DNA from: a virus
IMG/VR virus record: IMGVR_UViG_3300025584_000301
Span: 1-50,118 of that record
Strand: one strand, 5' to 3'
Length of the DNA stretch: 50,118 bases
Below the pieces are notes generated by a model that saw only the letters and a program-made list of their open reading frames with translations, searched no databases and was not told the origin of the DNA. A program made the translations under genes and the position numbers. The first letter of the stretch is position 1. Each line of letters begins with the position of its first letter. Below, one piece after another: positions 33,536 through 42,574 of this stretch.

Positions 33536-35135
33536 ATATTACTACGAGAGAAGTAGTATTCTTGAATCCAAAATTAATATAACTTACCATGAGTTATTCT
33601 GTAAATCCGATAAAGAGCTAGACGATTGGATTGAAGAAGTAAGGCAATATATAATTGAAGAGTGGGATGAACGTGGTATCCCACCTATGGTTGGGCAATC
33701 TATTGCTGATATAACGAATGGTTTCAGAAAACTACGTGAGTATGACATTCATGGTTTCATTGAAAAAGACGATGATGGCAATGCTAATGTGATTAAGAAC
33801 TTTAACAAGTTTGCTAATGGCGTCAATCAATTCTTCCCAACTATGTTGAAAACTCGCATTGGTGATGTTGGGGATGTTGGTCTTAATTCAATCTATGATA
33901 GAATCAAAGAGGATGTCAATAAGGATTTATTCTATAAAGCTATGCGAAGAGGTGTTCGTAGAGATTCAATGTATAGCTTCAGTAAATCTCTTTCGTTGGA
34001 TAGGAAAGAAAACGAACAAGGGAAAAAGATATATTGGGACGGGGAGAGTGCAACAGATTGGTTAAAATATTATAACGACAATAAGTTAAAGTTCAGTAAG
34101 TTTAGAATCTGGATATCAAAATCACATCAAGAGAAATACCTTAAACAATATGTAACTATTAAAGCTGAAGATATTAGATTGGCTCATAAAAATGGTTTGA
34201 TTAGTGATGAGATGCTAACTAATATATGGTGTCCAACGCTGAAGAAGAAAATAAGTCTTGATGATTTAACTGATACTGTTATGACTAAAGGTGGTAATGT
34301 CAAAACAAATGTATTCATGATTAGATATTATCATATTGAAAAGAAATTATACCCATCGGCTTTTCAGATATTCAGATTGAGTTTGAACTCACAACCAGCA
34401 GTTAATTTCCCACCACTTACGGCTAGGTTATTGTATGAGAAATATACAGACCATATTAAACAAGACACTCCATTAAACATTTACGATCCATCTTCCGGTT
34501 GGGGTGGTAGAATATTAGGTGCTATGTCATCCAAGAAGGACATTCATTACATCGGCACGGACCCGAATACAGATAACTACATAGATGAGTTAGGTAAGTC
34601 AAGATACGAGTATGTGGCTGACTTCTTTAACAATGAAGCCTTAGAGACTAATCCATTTTGGGAAGAAAAGAGAAATACTTATCATGTTTTCCAAGAAGGT
34701 TCAGAACATATTGGTGAACATCCAGACTTTCAACAATATAAAGGTAAGTTAGATATGGTATTTACTTCACCACCTTATTTTGATAGGGAACAATATAGTG
34801 AAGATGAAGAACAATCATTTAAGGCTTATCCGATGTATCATGATTGGAGAGATAACTTCTTAAAACCAACATTAACAAATGCTTACGAGAGTCTAAAATC
34901 AGATAGGTATTTACTATGGAATATAGCTTCAATAAAGATAGGAAAAGATAGATACCACCCGTTAGAAGAAGATAGTATTGAGATAGTAAAATCACTTGGT
35001 GGTGAATATAAAGGTAAGTTAAAGATGTTGATGTCATCAATGATAGGAGTTGATCAATCTAACGTGAAGAATTCAGTAAAAGTTGATGGTAGCGTATCAA
35101 AGTATGAACCAATATTTATTTTTTATAAGGGTTAA
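33528..35135 (+). CDS. Solo DNA methyltransferase, TSPPYF type
   Basis: 535 residues from GTG 33528, chosen over TTG 33522 because GAGG at 33518-33521 leaves a normal spacing. NIYDPSSGWGGRILGA (317-332) is SAM motif I, IGTDPN motif II and DMVFTSPPYFDREQYS (409-424) motif IV of amino-methylating enzymes (N6-adenine or N4-cytosine). About 300 N-terminal residues of unknown fold would carry target recognition. A distant paralogue lies at 38607. No endonuclease is adjacent, so it probably protects phage DNA. Confidence 0.85.
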   Translation: MSKYYYERSSILESKINITYHELFCKSDKELDDWIEEVRQYIIEEWDERGIPPMVGQSIADITNGFRKLREYDIHGFIEKDDDGNANVIKNFNKFANGVNQFFPTMLKTRIGDVGDVGLNSIYDRIKEDVNKDLFYKAMRRGVRRDSMYSFSKSLSLDRKENEQGKKIYWDGESATDWLKYYNDNKLKFSKFRIWISKSHQEKYLKQYVTIKAEDIRLAHKNGLISDEMLTNIWCPTLKKKISLDDLTDTVMTKGGNVKTNVFMIRYYHIEKKLYPSAFQIFRLSLNSQPAVNFPPLTARLLYEKYTDHIKQDTPLNIYDPSSGWGGRILGAMSSKKDIHYIGTDPNTDNYIDELGKSRYEYVADFFNNEALETNPFWEEKRNTYHVFQEGSEHIGEHPDFQQYKGKLDMVFTSPPYFDREQYSEDEEQSFKAYPMYHDWRDNFLKPTLTNAYESLKSDRYLLWNIASIKIGKDRYHPLEEDSIEIVKSLGGEYKGKLKMLMSSMIGVDQSNVKNSVKVDGSVSKYEPIFIFYKG

Positions 35136-35137
35136 TA

Positions 35138-35341
35138 ATGAGTGAAGAACAAAAGTGGCTTGAAAGCCGAGAATCAGAGAAAAAAGCAAAAGTCGGAGAT
35201 TGGGTTACTGTCAAAACAGTAGGTCTTACTGAGCGATATATGGTAGAAAGTATAGATGGTGATTTCTACACGGTCATTCAGAAAGAAGGTACGTATACAC
35301 ATAGGTTAAAGTTAGATAAGAACAAAGTGAGAAAGCTTTGA
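35138..35341 (+). CDS. Small SH3-like hypothetical protein
   Basis: 67 residues, 2 nt after the methyltransferase. VGDWVTVKTVGLTERYMVESIDGDFYTVI suggests a KOW/SH3-type barrel, with basic ends. Its stop overlaps the TTG start of the next gene. Confidence 0.6.
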   Translation: MSEEQKWLESRESEKKAKVGDWVTVKTVGLTERYMVESIDGDFYTVIQKEGTYTHRLKLDKNKVRKL

Positions 35342-35679
35342 ATGAAATATTCCACGAGGATTGTTTAGATACTTTAACGAAACGTGATATAAAATATGAT
35401 TACACTTGTTTTTCACCACCTGATTATGATGAGTTAAATCTAACGCCAATAAAAGACGACAACGAATACTTAGATTGGCAAAAGAAAGTATATAGTAAAC
35501 TTAATCCTACCAATAATGTAGTTACGATAGTTACAAGCCTTAGAAGATTTAAAGCCCGAACTATTATAGCTAGTTATAATATAGGTAGAAATTACTATGG
35601 TTCAGAGAAGGATGAAGAGATTTTCAATATAGCACATAAAAGAACAGAAAATTTAAAGAATATTGCAAATAATGCTTGA
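35338..35679 (+). CDS. Short, probably truncated DNA methyltransferase-like protein
   Basis: 113 residues from TTG 35338. EIFHEDCLDTL, then YDYTCFSPPDYDEL, resemble the start and the DPPY-type catalytic motif (here SPPDY) of N4/N6 methyltransferases of the beta class. The SAM-binding half expected after it is missing and the protein ends at the next promoter. It may be a decayed methyltransferase cut when the downstream cassette was acquired. Confidence 0.6.
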   Translation: MNEIFHEDCLDTLTKRDIKYDYTCFSPPDYDELNLTPIKDDNEYLDWQKKVYSKLNPTNNVVTIVTSLRRFKARTIIASYNIGRNYYGSEKDEEIFNIAHKRTENLKNIANNA

Positions 35680-35705
35680 CTTATATAGGCTTTTAGTGTT
35701 ATATT
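35676..35705 (+). promoter_or_regulatory. Sigma70-type promoter of the restriction-modification pair
   Basis: TTGACT 35676-35681, 18 nt, TATATT 35700-35705. Almost identical over 36 nt to the promoter at 40447, so one is a copy of the other. The 62-nt leader ends with AAAGGAAATAAT before ATG 35768. Confidence 0.85.
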
Positions 35706-35767
35706 TAGGTATAAGAGATGGGGAAAAAAATTAGTTTTGTTAAATAAAGAAAACAAAAGGAAATAAT

Positions 35768-36343
35768 ATGAATATTAATGATAAGATTTTAAATGAATCG
35801 CGCAAAGTATCACTCTTAAACAGAAAAAATATCTGGAAAGGTTCTGAATTTGAATTTCTTCTTCCTTTATCAAGTGATGAAAGAGGTCGCTGGGGAGAAT
35901 ATCATTTTCACAGGATATTACAAGAATATACTGACTATTCAGTAGTATGGGATGGTGATAAGAATATTAAACCAGAAGATGGTACTTATGATATGAAAGC
36001 AAATTCATTGCGAACAGAAATGAAAACCGCAATGAAGGGAACTAAAACCAATTCTTGGCAACATGATGTTATTAAAGAAGTTGAAGTTTATGATAAATTA
36101 GTTTTATTTGATCTTGTATATTCTGGATTTTATATTACTATAATTAAAAATACTGAAATGGTATATGGAACGAGACATTCTATTTTTGAAAAGAAATCTA
36201 CTCCATGTAAAGGGGGTTGGAAATTCGATATGTCAAATACTACTTTGAGAAAAGGAATTGCAGCAGGATTGACATATTTCCATGATTCTGAAAATCCTAA
36301 AGATATTGAATTTTCAAAATTTTTGGTTAGACATTTTTCATGA
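35768..36343 (+). CDS. Probable restriction endonuclease, PD-(D/E)xK type
   Basis: 191 residues. GRWGEYHFHRIL places a conserved Glu44; EDGTYDMKA gives D75 and LRTEMKTAMK gives E84-x-K86, the usual spacing of the metal site. DKLVLFDLVYSGFYITIIK is the following core strand pair. Its end overlaps the methyltransferase start by 4 nt (ATGA), as in many type II systems. The recognition site is unknown. Confidence 0.7.
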   Translation: MNINDKILNESRKVSLLNRKNIWKGSEFEFLLPLSSDERGRWGEYHFHRILQEYTDYSVVWDGDKNIKPEDGTYDMKANSLRTEMKTAMKGTKTNSWQHDVIKEVEVYDKLVLFDLVYSGFYITIIKNTEMVYGTRHSIFEKKSTPCKGGWKFDMSNTTLRKGIAAGLTYFHDSENPKDIEFSKFLVRHFS

Positions 36344-37416
36344 AAAATAATATATTTAAATTTTTTCAATCTTTAAATGAAAAATATACGATAGATGAAC
36401 TTTCATCCCATTTGGCTGTAAATAGAGGTACAATAAAAAGATGGATTGAACTTAAATCTGTTCCTTCATATTATTATTTTGATCTATGTAGAATGGATGG
36501 TATTGAAATAGATTATACAGAACATTCTGAAAAAGAAAAAGATCAATTTTTTACTTCAAAAGAATCATCTCAATATTGTATTGACAAAACATATGAAATT
36601 TTGAAAAAATGGAATGTTGATATTTCAAATTATCATTTTATTGAACCCTCTGCTGGTGATGGTAGTTTTTATAATTTACTTCCATCAAATAAAAGAACTG
36701 GTATTGATATAGAACCGAAATCTGATGGAATAGAAAAATCCAATTTTTTGTCATGGAAGCCTAAAACTTCTGATAATATATGTATTGGAAATCCCCCATT
36801 TGGATTGAGAGGTCATTTAGCACTCAAGTTTATTAACCATGCTGCTAAATTTTCAGACTTTGTGTGTTTTATATTACCACAATTATTTGATAGCGATGGT
36901 AAAGGTAGTTGTAAGAATAGAGTCGAAGGATTGAATTTGATTCATAGTGAAATTGTGAGTTCTGATTTTTATTATCCAGATGGTAAGCAAGTTAAAGTTA
37001 ATGTAATATTTCAAATATGGTCTAAACTACATAAAATACAAGAATCAAAACCAGTTTTAAATGGAGTTATTAAAATATATTCATTATCTGATGGGGGAAC
37101 TCCAGGCAGTACAAGAAATAAAAAACATTTAAATACTTGTGATTATTATTTGCCTTCAACTTGTTTTGGAAAAGATAAGATGAAAATATATTATGATTTT
37201 GAAAAATTACCACAAAGAAGAGGATATGGCATTGTTGTTTTGTCTAATAAAAATCATATAAATTCCATTATAAAAAAAACCAATTGGTCTGATGTTTCTT
37301 TTGTATCTACCAATGGTGCTTATAACTTGAGATTTGACATAATAGAAAAAGCAATAATTGAAAATGGAATTAGCAACAATATTGGAATAGAACAATTTAA
37401 AGAGGTTACTACATGA
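36340..37416 (+). CDS. DNA adenine methyltransferase with N-terminal HTH
   Basis: 358 residues. TIDELSSHLAVNRGTIKRWIEL (17-38) is a helix-turn-helix that may bind its own control region. HFIEPSAGDGSFYNLL (99-114) is SAM motif I, GIDIEPK motif II and CIGNPPFGLRGH (148-159) the NPPF catalytic motif of N6-adenine enzymes. Paired with the upstream endonuclease it forms a complete restriction-modification unit. The start and stop both use ATGA overlaps. Confidence 0.88.
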   Translation: MKNNIFKFFQSLNEKYTIDELSSHLAVNRGTIKRWIELKSVPSYYYFDLCRMDGIEIDYTEHSEKEKDQFFTSKESSQYCIDKTYEILKKWNVDISNYHFIEPSAGDGSFYNLLPSNKRTGIDIEPKSDGIEKSNFLSWKPKTSDNICIGNPPFGLRGHLALKFINHAAKFSDFVCFILPQLFDSDGKGSCKNRVEGLNLIHSEIVSSDFYYPDGKQVKVNVIFQIWSKLHKIQESKPVLNGVIKIYSLSDGGTPGSTRNKKHLNTCDYYLPSTCFGKDKMKIYYDFEKLPQRRGYGIVVLSNKNHINSIIKKTNWSDVSFVSTNGAYNLRFDIIEKAIIENGISNNIGIEQFKEVTT

Positions 37417-38162
37417 AAGAACTAACACCAGAACAAATACAAGAGAATTGGGAAAAATTAATTCAAATTGTAAAAGATACATTTGAAGAAGGAAGTGAGC
37501 GGAGAGAAAAACTTCTCAATATGTATCATTACTTTGACGAAAGAATGTGTATGGCACCAGCTAGTGGTAAGGAACACTTCCATAATGCTCATGCCGGTGG
37601 TTACGTGGAACACGTTTTACATATCACCGATTTAGCACAGCAGATATATGAACTTTGGGATAGAAATGGAGCTATAGTTGATAACTTTACCAAAGAGGAA
37701 TTGATATTCTCTGCTCTACATCATGACTTGGGTAAGGTTGGTGATTTAGCCGAGGATTACTATACACCAAATGATTCGGATTGGCATAGAAAGAATCAAG
37801 GTCTGATATACAAACATAATGGTAATCTACAATTCATGACGGTTACGGATAGAGCTTGTTGGATACTACAACACTTTGGAGTCGTCATGACAGAAAATGA
37901 ATATCTTGGTTTAAGATTGACAGATGGTATGTACGAAGAAGCTAATAAAAGTTATTATGTTGCTTATCAAAAAGAAAGACAACTTAAATCTAATATTGCC
38001 TACATATTACATCAGGCTGATATGATGGCCAGTAAGATAGAAAATGACTTTTGGAAACGTGGTGATTATGCTATCAAAGAAGTAACGAAAGAAGAAGTCA
38101 AAGTCAAGACTAAACAATCAAATGCTGCCAACCAGGCATTCAAGGAGTTATTTGGGGAGTAA
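37413..38162 (+). CDS. HD-domain phosphohydrolase
   Basis: 249 residues. HNAHAGGYVEHVLHITDLAQQIYE (57-80) and FSALHHDLGKVGDLAEDY hold the H...HD...D metal motif. The GGxxEH form is like the HD domain of YhaM-type exonucleases. Possible substrates are nucleotides or RNA ends; not decidable here. No OB domain is fused. ATGA overlap with the methyltransferase. Confidence 0.8.
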   Translation: MKELTPEQIQENWEKLIQIVKDTFEEGSERREKLLNMYHYFDERMCMAPASGKEHFHNAHAGGYVEHVLHITDLAQQIYELWDRNGAIVDNFTKEELIFSALHHDLGKVGDLAEDYYTPNDSDWHRKNQGLIYKHNGNLQFMTVTDRACWILQHFGVVMTENEYLGLRLTDGMYEEANKSYYVAYQKERQLKSNIAYILHQADMMASKIENDFWKRGDYAIKEVTKEEVKVKTKQSNAANQAFKELFGE

Positions 38163-38163
38163 A

Positions 38164-38607
38164 ATGAGTACCGATTATCAAGCAAAATATAATGCTAAAA
38201 ACACACAATACAAAAATGCTTTAAAACAAATAGATAAGTTAAAAGAGGAGATTCAAATTTTAAAATCTCCACTCCCACCTCGTTTAGTGGAAGTTCAAAA
38301 AGAAATTGTTCAAACGCCAGTTGATAAAATATTAGATTCAAAAGAAATTGATGATGAGATAGAACAAACAAAACTAGAACTTGATGAGAAAGATAAAGTT
38401 GAAAAAGACCACAATTATTATCGTCAGATATCTTCTATGATGTATAATGAAGTGAAGTTGAAAGCTCAAAGAGATCCGAAAGTCTATAGACAAGGTTGGT
38501 TTAACCTAAGTAAGAACTTTTGGAAATGGCATGCTAATACAGAGTATTCAGAAAAACAAAAAGATACTATGGACGGTTGGATAGAAAGAAATGGCATAAC
38601 TATATAA
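38164..38607 (+). CDS. Coiled-coil hypothetical protein
   Basis: 147 residues from ATG 38164. Long heptad-like helices (YKNALKQIDKLKEEIQILK, DDEIEQTKLELDEKDKVEK) followed by a Trp-rich end (GWFNLSKNFWKWHANTE). Its TAA overlaps the next ATG. Unknown function. Confidence 0.65.
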   Translation: MSTDYQAKYNAKNTQYKNALKQIDKLKEEIQILKSPLPPRLVEVQKEIVQTPVDKILDSKEIDDEIEQTKLELDEKDKVEKDHNYYRQISSMMYNEVKLKAQRDPKVYRQGWFNLSKNFWKWHANTEYSEKQKDTMDGWIERNGITI

Positions 38608-39827
38608 TGTACCTACCTTACTTTAATAAGTTTCTATATCAAGTTCCATATCTTCACATCAACGAAAAAGAATGGTCATACATCAAAGATACATTCGAGA
38701 AAGATGATGTAAAAGAATCTCTGGCAACAGTTGCCATGACTTATCCACCACCATACCAAGAGATAAGTCAAAATGAATGTAGAAAGGACTTTAATAAGCT
38801 AAAAGGCACTTGGGTTCATGATTTACTACAAGAAGGTGAATGGTTTGCTAGAGCTGAAAATGGATATGAGTGGCCATTAACTTACAAAGGTTCACAGAAA
38901 TATATTAAGAGAAACAATACAGGTAATAAATCATCTAATTTCTTTCAACAAGAAAACAGATGGTCAGTAGATGGTACTATTTCGCCAGGTCCTTTACGGA
39001 CTTGGGGTGAGTTGAAGTTTATGACTTCATTGATGGGAGCGGCCTATACATTGAAGATGGAGAAGATTGATAAATCTATATTGAGAACCATGTTAGGGTT
39101 GAGAAAATACATTTGTAGTCAATTCAAACCCAATGCGGCTAAGGCTCTGTATGATTATTTCGATGTAAAGAATGTATTGGATTTCTCTGCGGGTTGGGGT
39201 GATAGGTTGGCTGGATTTTATGCCAGTATGAATACCGAACTATATGTTGGAATTGATCCTCGTAAGGAGAATCATCCAATATATGAAGAACAATCAAAAT
39301 ATTATGCTAATCAGTTAGGTTTCTTTGAAACGGAGAAGAAAGCAGAGTTTCATTGCTCACCAGCAGAAGAGTTTGATTTTGACCAATATAAAGATACGTT
39401 TGATATTATCTTTACATCACCACCATATTTCAATGTAGAGCGATATAGTTATGATGATACACAAAGTTGGGTAAGGTATAAGAACATCGACCAATGGAAT
39501 CAGAACTTCCTACAGAGGTCAATAGAAAATATGTGGGGCTCTTTACGTAGTGGTGGAAAGTTATGTGTGAATATTTCTGATGTGAATGCTAGTAGTCAAG
39601 GTAAGAAGAAAGGTTGGTTATCAATATGTGATCCAATGAATGAGTTTATAGATACATTTAAAGATTCTGATTATCTTGGGTGTATAGGAATGGAGATGGC
39701 CACACGACCAAATTGTATTGGTGTTGGAAATGCCGTAGAGTCGGGTGAGAGTAATAGAGAGCCGGAAATGATAAAAAGGTTCGATGGTAAATTCTGTGAG
39801 CCTGTGTGGGTGTGGGAAAAGAAATAA
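38607..39827 (+). CDS. Solo DNA methyltransferase, TSPPYF type (second copy)
   Basis: 406 residues from ATG 38607 on a TAATG overlap. NVLDFSAGWGDRLAGFYA (189-206) is motif I, GIDPRKEN motif II and DIIFTSPPYFNVERYS (266-281) motif IV. The SPPYF plus RYS/QYS block and GWG motif I are shared with the enzyme at 33528, so they are distant paralogues on each side of the restriction-modification pair. Likely N6-adenine or N4-cytosine methylation. Confidence 0.85.
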   Translation: MYLPYFNKFLYQVPYLHINEKEWSYIKDTFEKDDVKESLATVAMTYPPPYQEISQNECRKDFNKLKGTWVHDLLQEGEWFARAENGYEWPLTYKGSQKYIKRNNTGNKSSNFFQQENRWSVDGTISPGPLRTWGELKFMTSLMGAAYTLKMEKIDKSILRTMLGLRKYICSQFKPNAAKALYDYFDVKNVLDFSAGWGDRLAGFYASMNTELYVGIDPRKENHPIYEEQSKYYANQLGFFETEKKAEFHCSPAEEFDFDQYKDTFDIIFTSPPYFNVERYSYDDTQSWVRYKNIDQWNQNFLQRSIENMWGSLRSGGKLCVNISDVNASSQGKKKGWLSICDPMNEFIDTFKDSDYLGCIGMEMATRPNCIGVGNAVESGESNREPEMIKRFDGKFCEPVWVWEKK

Positions 39828-39829
39828 TT

Positions 39830-39856
39830 TTGTATTTCCCACGAGAAGAAATACAA
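39830..39856 (+). promoter_or_regulatory. Perfect 9-bp intergenic hairpin
   Basis: TTGTATTTC (39830-39838) pairs with GAAATACAA (39848-39856) around a 9-nt loop, directly after the methyltransferase stop. No T-run follows, so it is more likely an mRNA-stability or protein-binding element than a terminator. Confidence 0.5.
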
Positions 39857-39886
39857 TGTTAAATTTATAGATTTATATTTATAGAC

Positions 39887-40168
39887 ATGAACAAGGCTGA
39901 TAAATCAGAATTTGACCTAATACATAACAAGATAGATGTTATTAAATCAGATATAGACGATTTAAAAAATTCAATGGTCATAGCTCACAATAAAACAGAT
40001 GATAATCTACGGTTTATCAAAGAGAATATGTTCAATCCACACGAAGGACTATGGGCCGAAACAAAACTCAATAGTCAATTCAGAGAAAATACAACTAAAT
40101 GGCGTGGTGTCATTGGTGTTGGTTTCATCGGTCTAATCATAGACAAATTCTGGTCAGTATTTAATTAA
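39887..40168 (+). CDS. Small tail-anchored membrane protein
   Basis: 93 residues: helical charged part (IHNKIDVIKSDIDDLKNSM) and a C-terminal membrane segment (GVIGVGFIGLIIDKFWSVF). It could be holin- or inhibitor-like, but nothing in sequence proves it. Confidence 0.6.
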   Translation: MNKADKSEFDLIHNKIDVIKSDIDDLKNSMVIAHNKTDDNLRFIKENMFNPHEGLWAETKLNSQFRENTTKWRGVIGVGFIGLIIDKFWSVFN

Positions 40169-40177
40169 AGAAAACGC

Positions 40178-40206
40178 TTGACTTTATCATTTTTTCTTCG
40201 TATATT
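40178..40206 (+). promoter_or_regulatory. Sigma70-type promoter with leader cassette
   Basis: TTGACT 40178-40183, 17 nt, TATATT 40201-40206. Six nucleotides later, ATG at 40212 opens MRKREKT, in frame with the ribosome-site-supported ATG at 40233 (AGGGAAAAAACG). Confidence 0.88.
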
Positions 40207-40232
40207 CATATATGAGAAAAAGGGAAAAAACG

Positions 40233-40433
40233 ATGATTTGTCAAAAATGTAAAAAAGTAAAAGCTTGCATTGAATATAAAGGTGGAAATTACTGTACTTG
40301 GTACTGTATAAAGAAAAAGAAGGTAGAGTTACCTGAAGAGTTCTTTCACGAGTTAAATGGTATGTTAAAAGAACAACATGATTTTGACGAAGCTATGAAT
40401 GGTATGGGTATATACGCAGAAACTTACAAATAA
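40233..40433 (+). CDS. Small zinc-finger-like protein
   Basis: 66 residues from ATG 40233, preceded by AAAAAGGGAAAAAACG; an in-frame ATG at 40212 would add seven residues. MICQKCKKVKACIEYKGGNYCTWYCIKKKK resembles an MYND/DksA-like knuckle with CxxC and CxxxC pairs, followed by an acidic helix. Unknown function. Confidence 0.65.
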   Translation: MICQKCKKVKACIEYKGGNYCTWYCIKKKKVELPEEFFHELNGMLKEQHDFDEAMNGMGIYAETYK

Positions 40434-40446
40434 ATGAAAATAATGC

Positions 40447-40476
40447 TTGACTTATATAGGGTTTTAGTGTTATATT
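40447..40476 (+). promoter_or_regulatory. Sigma70-type promoter with leader mini-ORF
   Basis: TTGACT 40447-40452, 18 nt, TATATT 40471-40476. ATG 40482 opens a nine-codon ORF (MTKREKTNK) whose TGA (40509-40511) overlaps the ATG of the VWA gene at 40508. Near copy of the promoter at 35676. Confidence 0.88.
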
Positions 40477-40507
40477 CATATATGACAAAAAGGGAAAAAA
40501 CAAACAA

Positions 40508-42460
40508 ATGAGTAAATATTCAGATTTTTGGTTTGATAGACAAACCGAAGTAAATGACTTTCTTGCCACCATTGGTACGAAAGAAGATGATATTGTTATT
40601 AACAAACCTAAAAAAGACCACATGGGTTTGGCTGGTCATAAAAGAGCAATCGGTAATTTTGTCCGTATTGTAAGTGGGGAAAATATCCCTGTTAAATTCA
40701 TGACTCGTGGAGATTCATTCACAGATGGTAAATCAGTTACCATCAGTTCTAACATTAATGAGAAAAACTTTGACCACGTTGTTGGTCTGGCTCTTCATGA
40801 AGGTTCTCATATTGCTTATAGTGATTTTGAAGTATTCAAAGAAGTGAGAAATCTAACCAAGATACGTAATTGGGATTTGACTCCAGCGAGAATGGAATTT
40901 CTCCGTGGGATGATTAATTACATTGAAGATAGACGAATTGATTCGATTGTGTTCAAATCTTCACCTGGTTATAAAGGTTATTATCACACTTTGTACTCCA
41001 AGTACTTTAACAACAAAAAAATTGGTAAAGGATTGAAATCCACGATGTATCGTGATGTTGATTTTGAATCTTATATGTTTAGAATTGTTAACTTCACTAA
41101 TGAAGGTACTGATTTAAATGCTCTTCCAAGACTATTGGACATCTATCGTTTGGTGGATATGAAAAACATCTCAAGACTAAAATCTACTGATGATGTCATT
41201 GAAGTGGCAAAGTCTATTTGTGATGTTGTTTTCAAACTCGTGGGTGAAAATAAAGGTGATGGAAAACCTGAAAATGGTGAAGGTGAAGAAGATTCTGAAG
41301 GTGAAGAAGAAAATGGTAGTTCATCTAATAATAAAGGTGGTGGAACTGAAGTAGATAGTGGTGATAAAGAAATGACTCCTGAAGATGGAGAACCTACTGA
41401 AGGTGAAGAAATATCAGATTCCATGAAGAAATCTATTGAGAACATTTACAAAAAAACCAAAGAATTACTTGAAGGTAAGACACCAAAAAGTAAGATGACT
41501 AAAAATGACAAGAAGATTGTTGATGCTCTTGGTAATAGTAATTCCGAGTTAGTTGAAGTCGGTGGTACTGAAGGTCTTAGTAAAACTAAAGTAGTGGTTG
41601 TTCCTGACTTAACTCAGGCTTTGATTGATTCAAAAGCTTTTCACTTTCTTCATCATTATTCTTATAGTTATCGTTCAAGTGGTAAAGAAGAAGCAATTGC
41701 TGATGGACTTCGTTTGGGTGCCATCTTGGGTAAAAAACTCAAAGTTCGTGGTGAAGAGAAAGATTTGATTTACACCCGTCAAACAAGTGGTAAAATCAAT
41801 AAGAGATTGATTGCCGAGTTGGGGTTTGATAATGGTAATGTCTTTAGTCAAGTCTTTACTGAAAGATATAACAAAGCTAACCTACATATTTCGATTGACG
41901 CGAGTGGTAGTATGAGTGGTAATAAATTATCTAAATCAATCACTTCAGCCGTTGCGATGGTCAAGGCTGCTGAGATGGCTGGAAACATTCACGTGGTGGT
42001 TAGTTTCCGTTGGACTCAAGATGACAAACCAGTAGTTATCATTTGTTATGATTCTCGGAAAGATAAGATAACCAAGATAAAGAAATTATGGAAATACATA
42101 AATGCCGGTGGAACGACACCAGAGTCACTATGTTATGAGGCTTTGATGAAAAAATGGTTAGGTGGTGTAAATGGAGATGATAACTATTTCATCAACTATT
42201 CAGATGGTGCTCCTTGGTTTTCTAATAATGAGATTTATTATCATGGAGCTTGTGCTGAGAAACATACTAAAAAGATGGTCAAGATGATGAAGAACAATGG
42301 AATTAAGATTTCAAGTTATTTCATTAAAGAAGGTGACTATAGTTATGGAGATGATAAAAATGTTTTCTCCCGTATGTATGGTAGGGATGCCAGTTTTATC
42401 AACCCGACAAACATGATGGAAGTGGCAAAGTCAATGAACTCAAAGTTCTTGGAGAAGTAA
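40508..42460 (+). CDS. CobT-like VWA protein with HExxH motif
   Basis: 650 residues. VVGLALHEGSHIAYSDF (91-107) contains HExxH, and NYIEDRRID (137-145) matches the ED-R-I block of CobT/VWA-metallopeptidase families. Residues 250-305 are very acidic and low in complexity. LHISIDASGSMSGNKLSKS (459-477) is a perfect MIDAS (DxSxS) of a VWA domain, continuing to the C-terminus. CobT-like proteins work with MoxR/CobS AAA+ ATPases as metal-insertion or remodelling machines, and such an ATPase lies at 48624. Target unknown. Confidence 0.85.
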   Translation: MSKYSDFWFDRQTEVNDFLATIGTKEDDIVINKPKKDHMGLAGHKRAIGNFVRIVSGENIPVKFMTRGDSFTDGKSVTISSNINEKNFDHVVGLALHEGSHIAYSDFEVFKEVRNLTKIRNWDLTPARMEFLRGMINYIEDRRIDSIVFKSSPGYKGYYHTLYSKYFNNKKIGKGLKSTMYRDVDFESYMFRIVNFTNEGTDLNALPRLLDIYRLVDMKNISRLKSTDDVIEVAKSICDVVFKLVGENKGDGKPENGEGEEDSEGEEENGSSSNNKGGGTEVDSGDKEMTPEDGEPTEGEEISDSMKKSIENIYKKTKELLEGKTPKSKMTKNDKKIVDALGNSNSELVEVGGTEGLSKTKVVVVPDLTQALIDSKAFHFLHHYSYSYRSSGKEEAIADGLRLGAILGKKLKVRGEEKDLIYTRQTSGKINKRLIAELGFDNGNVFSQVFTERYNKANLHISIDASGSMSGNKLSKSITSAVAMVKAAEMAGNIHVVVSFRWTQDDKPVVIICYDSRKDKITKIKKLWKYINAGGTTPESLCYEALMKKWLGGVNGDDNYFINYSDGAPWFSNNEIYYHGACAEKHTKKMVKMMKNNGIKISSYFIKEGDYSYGDDKNVFSRMYGRDASFINPTNMMEVAKSMNSKFLEK

Positions 42461-42461
42461 A

Positions 42462-42572
42462 ATGAACATACTAGAAAAAACAAAAAATGTCTTAATGGGA
42501 TTGGTCTTTATAACCATCATGTATTTCTGTACGATTATGATGTTTATTCTTGATGGAGCACCATTTCATTAA
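42462..42572 (+). CDS. Small single-span membrane protein
   Basis: 36 residues. VLMGLVFITIMYFCTIMMFIL is a clear membrane helix. Two nucleotides after the VWA gene with GGAG upstream. Unknown function. Confidence 0.55.
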   Translation: MNILEKTKNVLMGLVFITIMYFCTIMMFILDGAPFH

Positions 42573-42574
42573 AA

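Noticed and set aside
39860-39886. T4-type late promoter (TATAAATA)
   Set aside because: The match lies on the minus strand, where no gene is oriented to use it; on + it is only AT-rich sequence.
41143-41445. Ser/Pro-rich antisense ORF
   Set aside because: It is the mirror of the acidic Glu/Gly stretch of the VWA protein. All antisense ORFs in the window lie opposite clear genes and were dropped.
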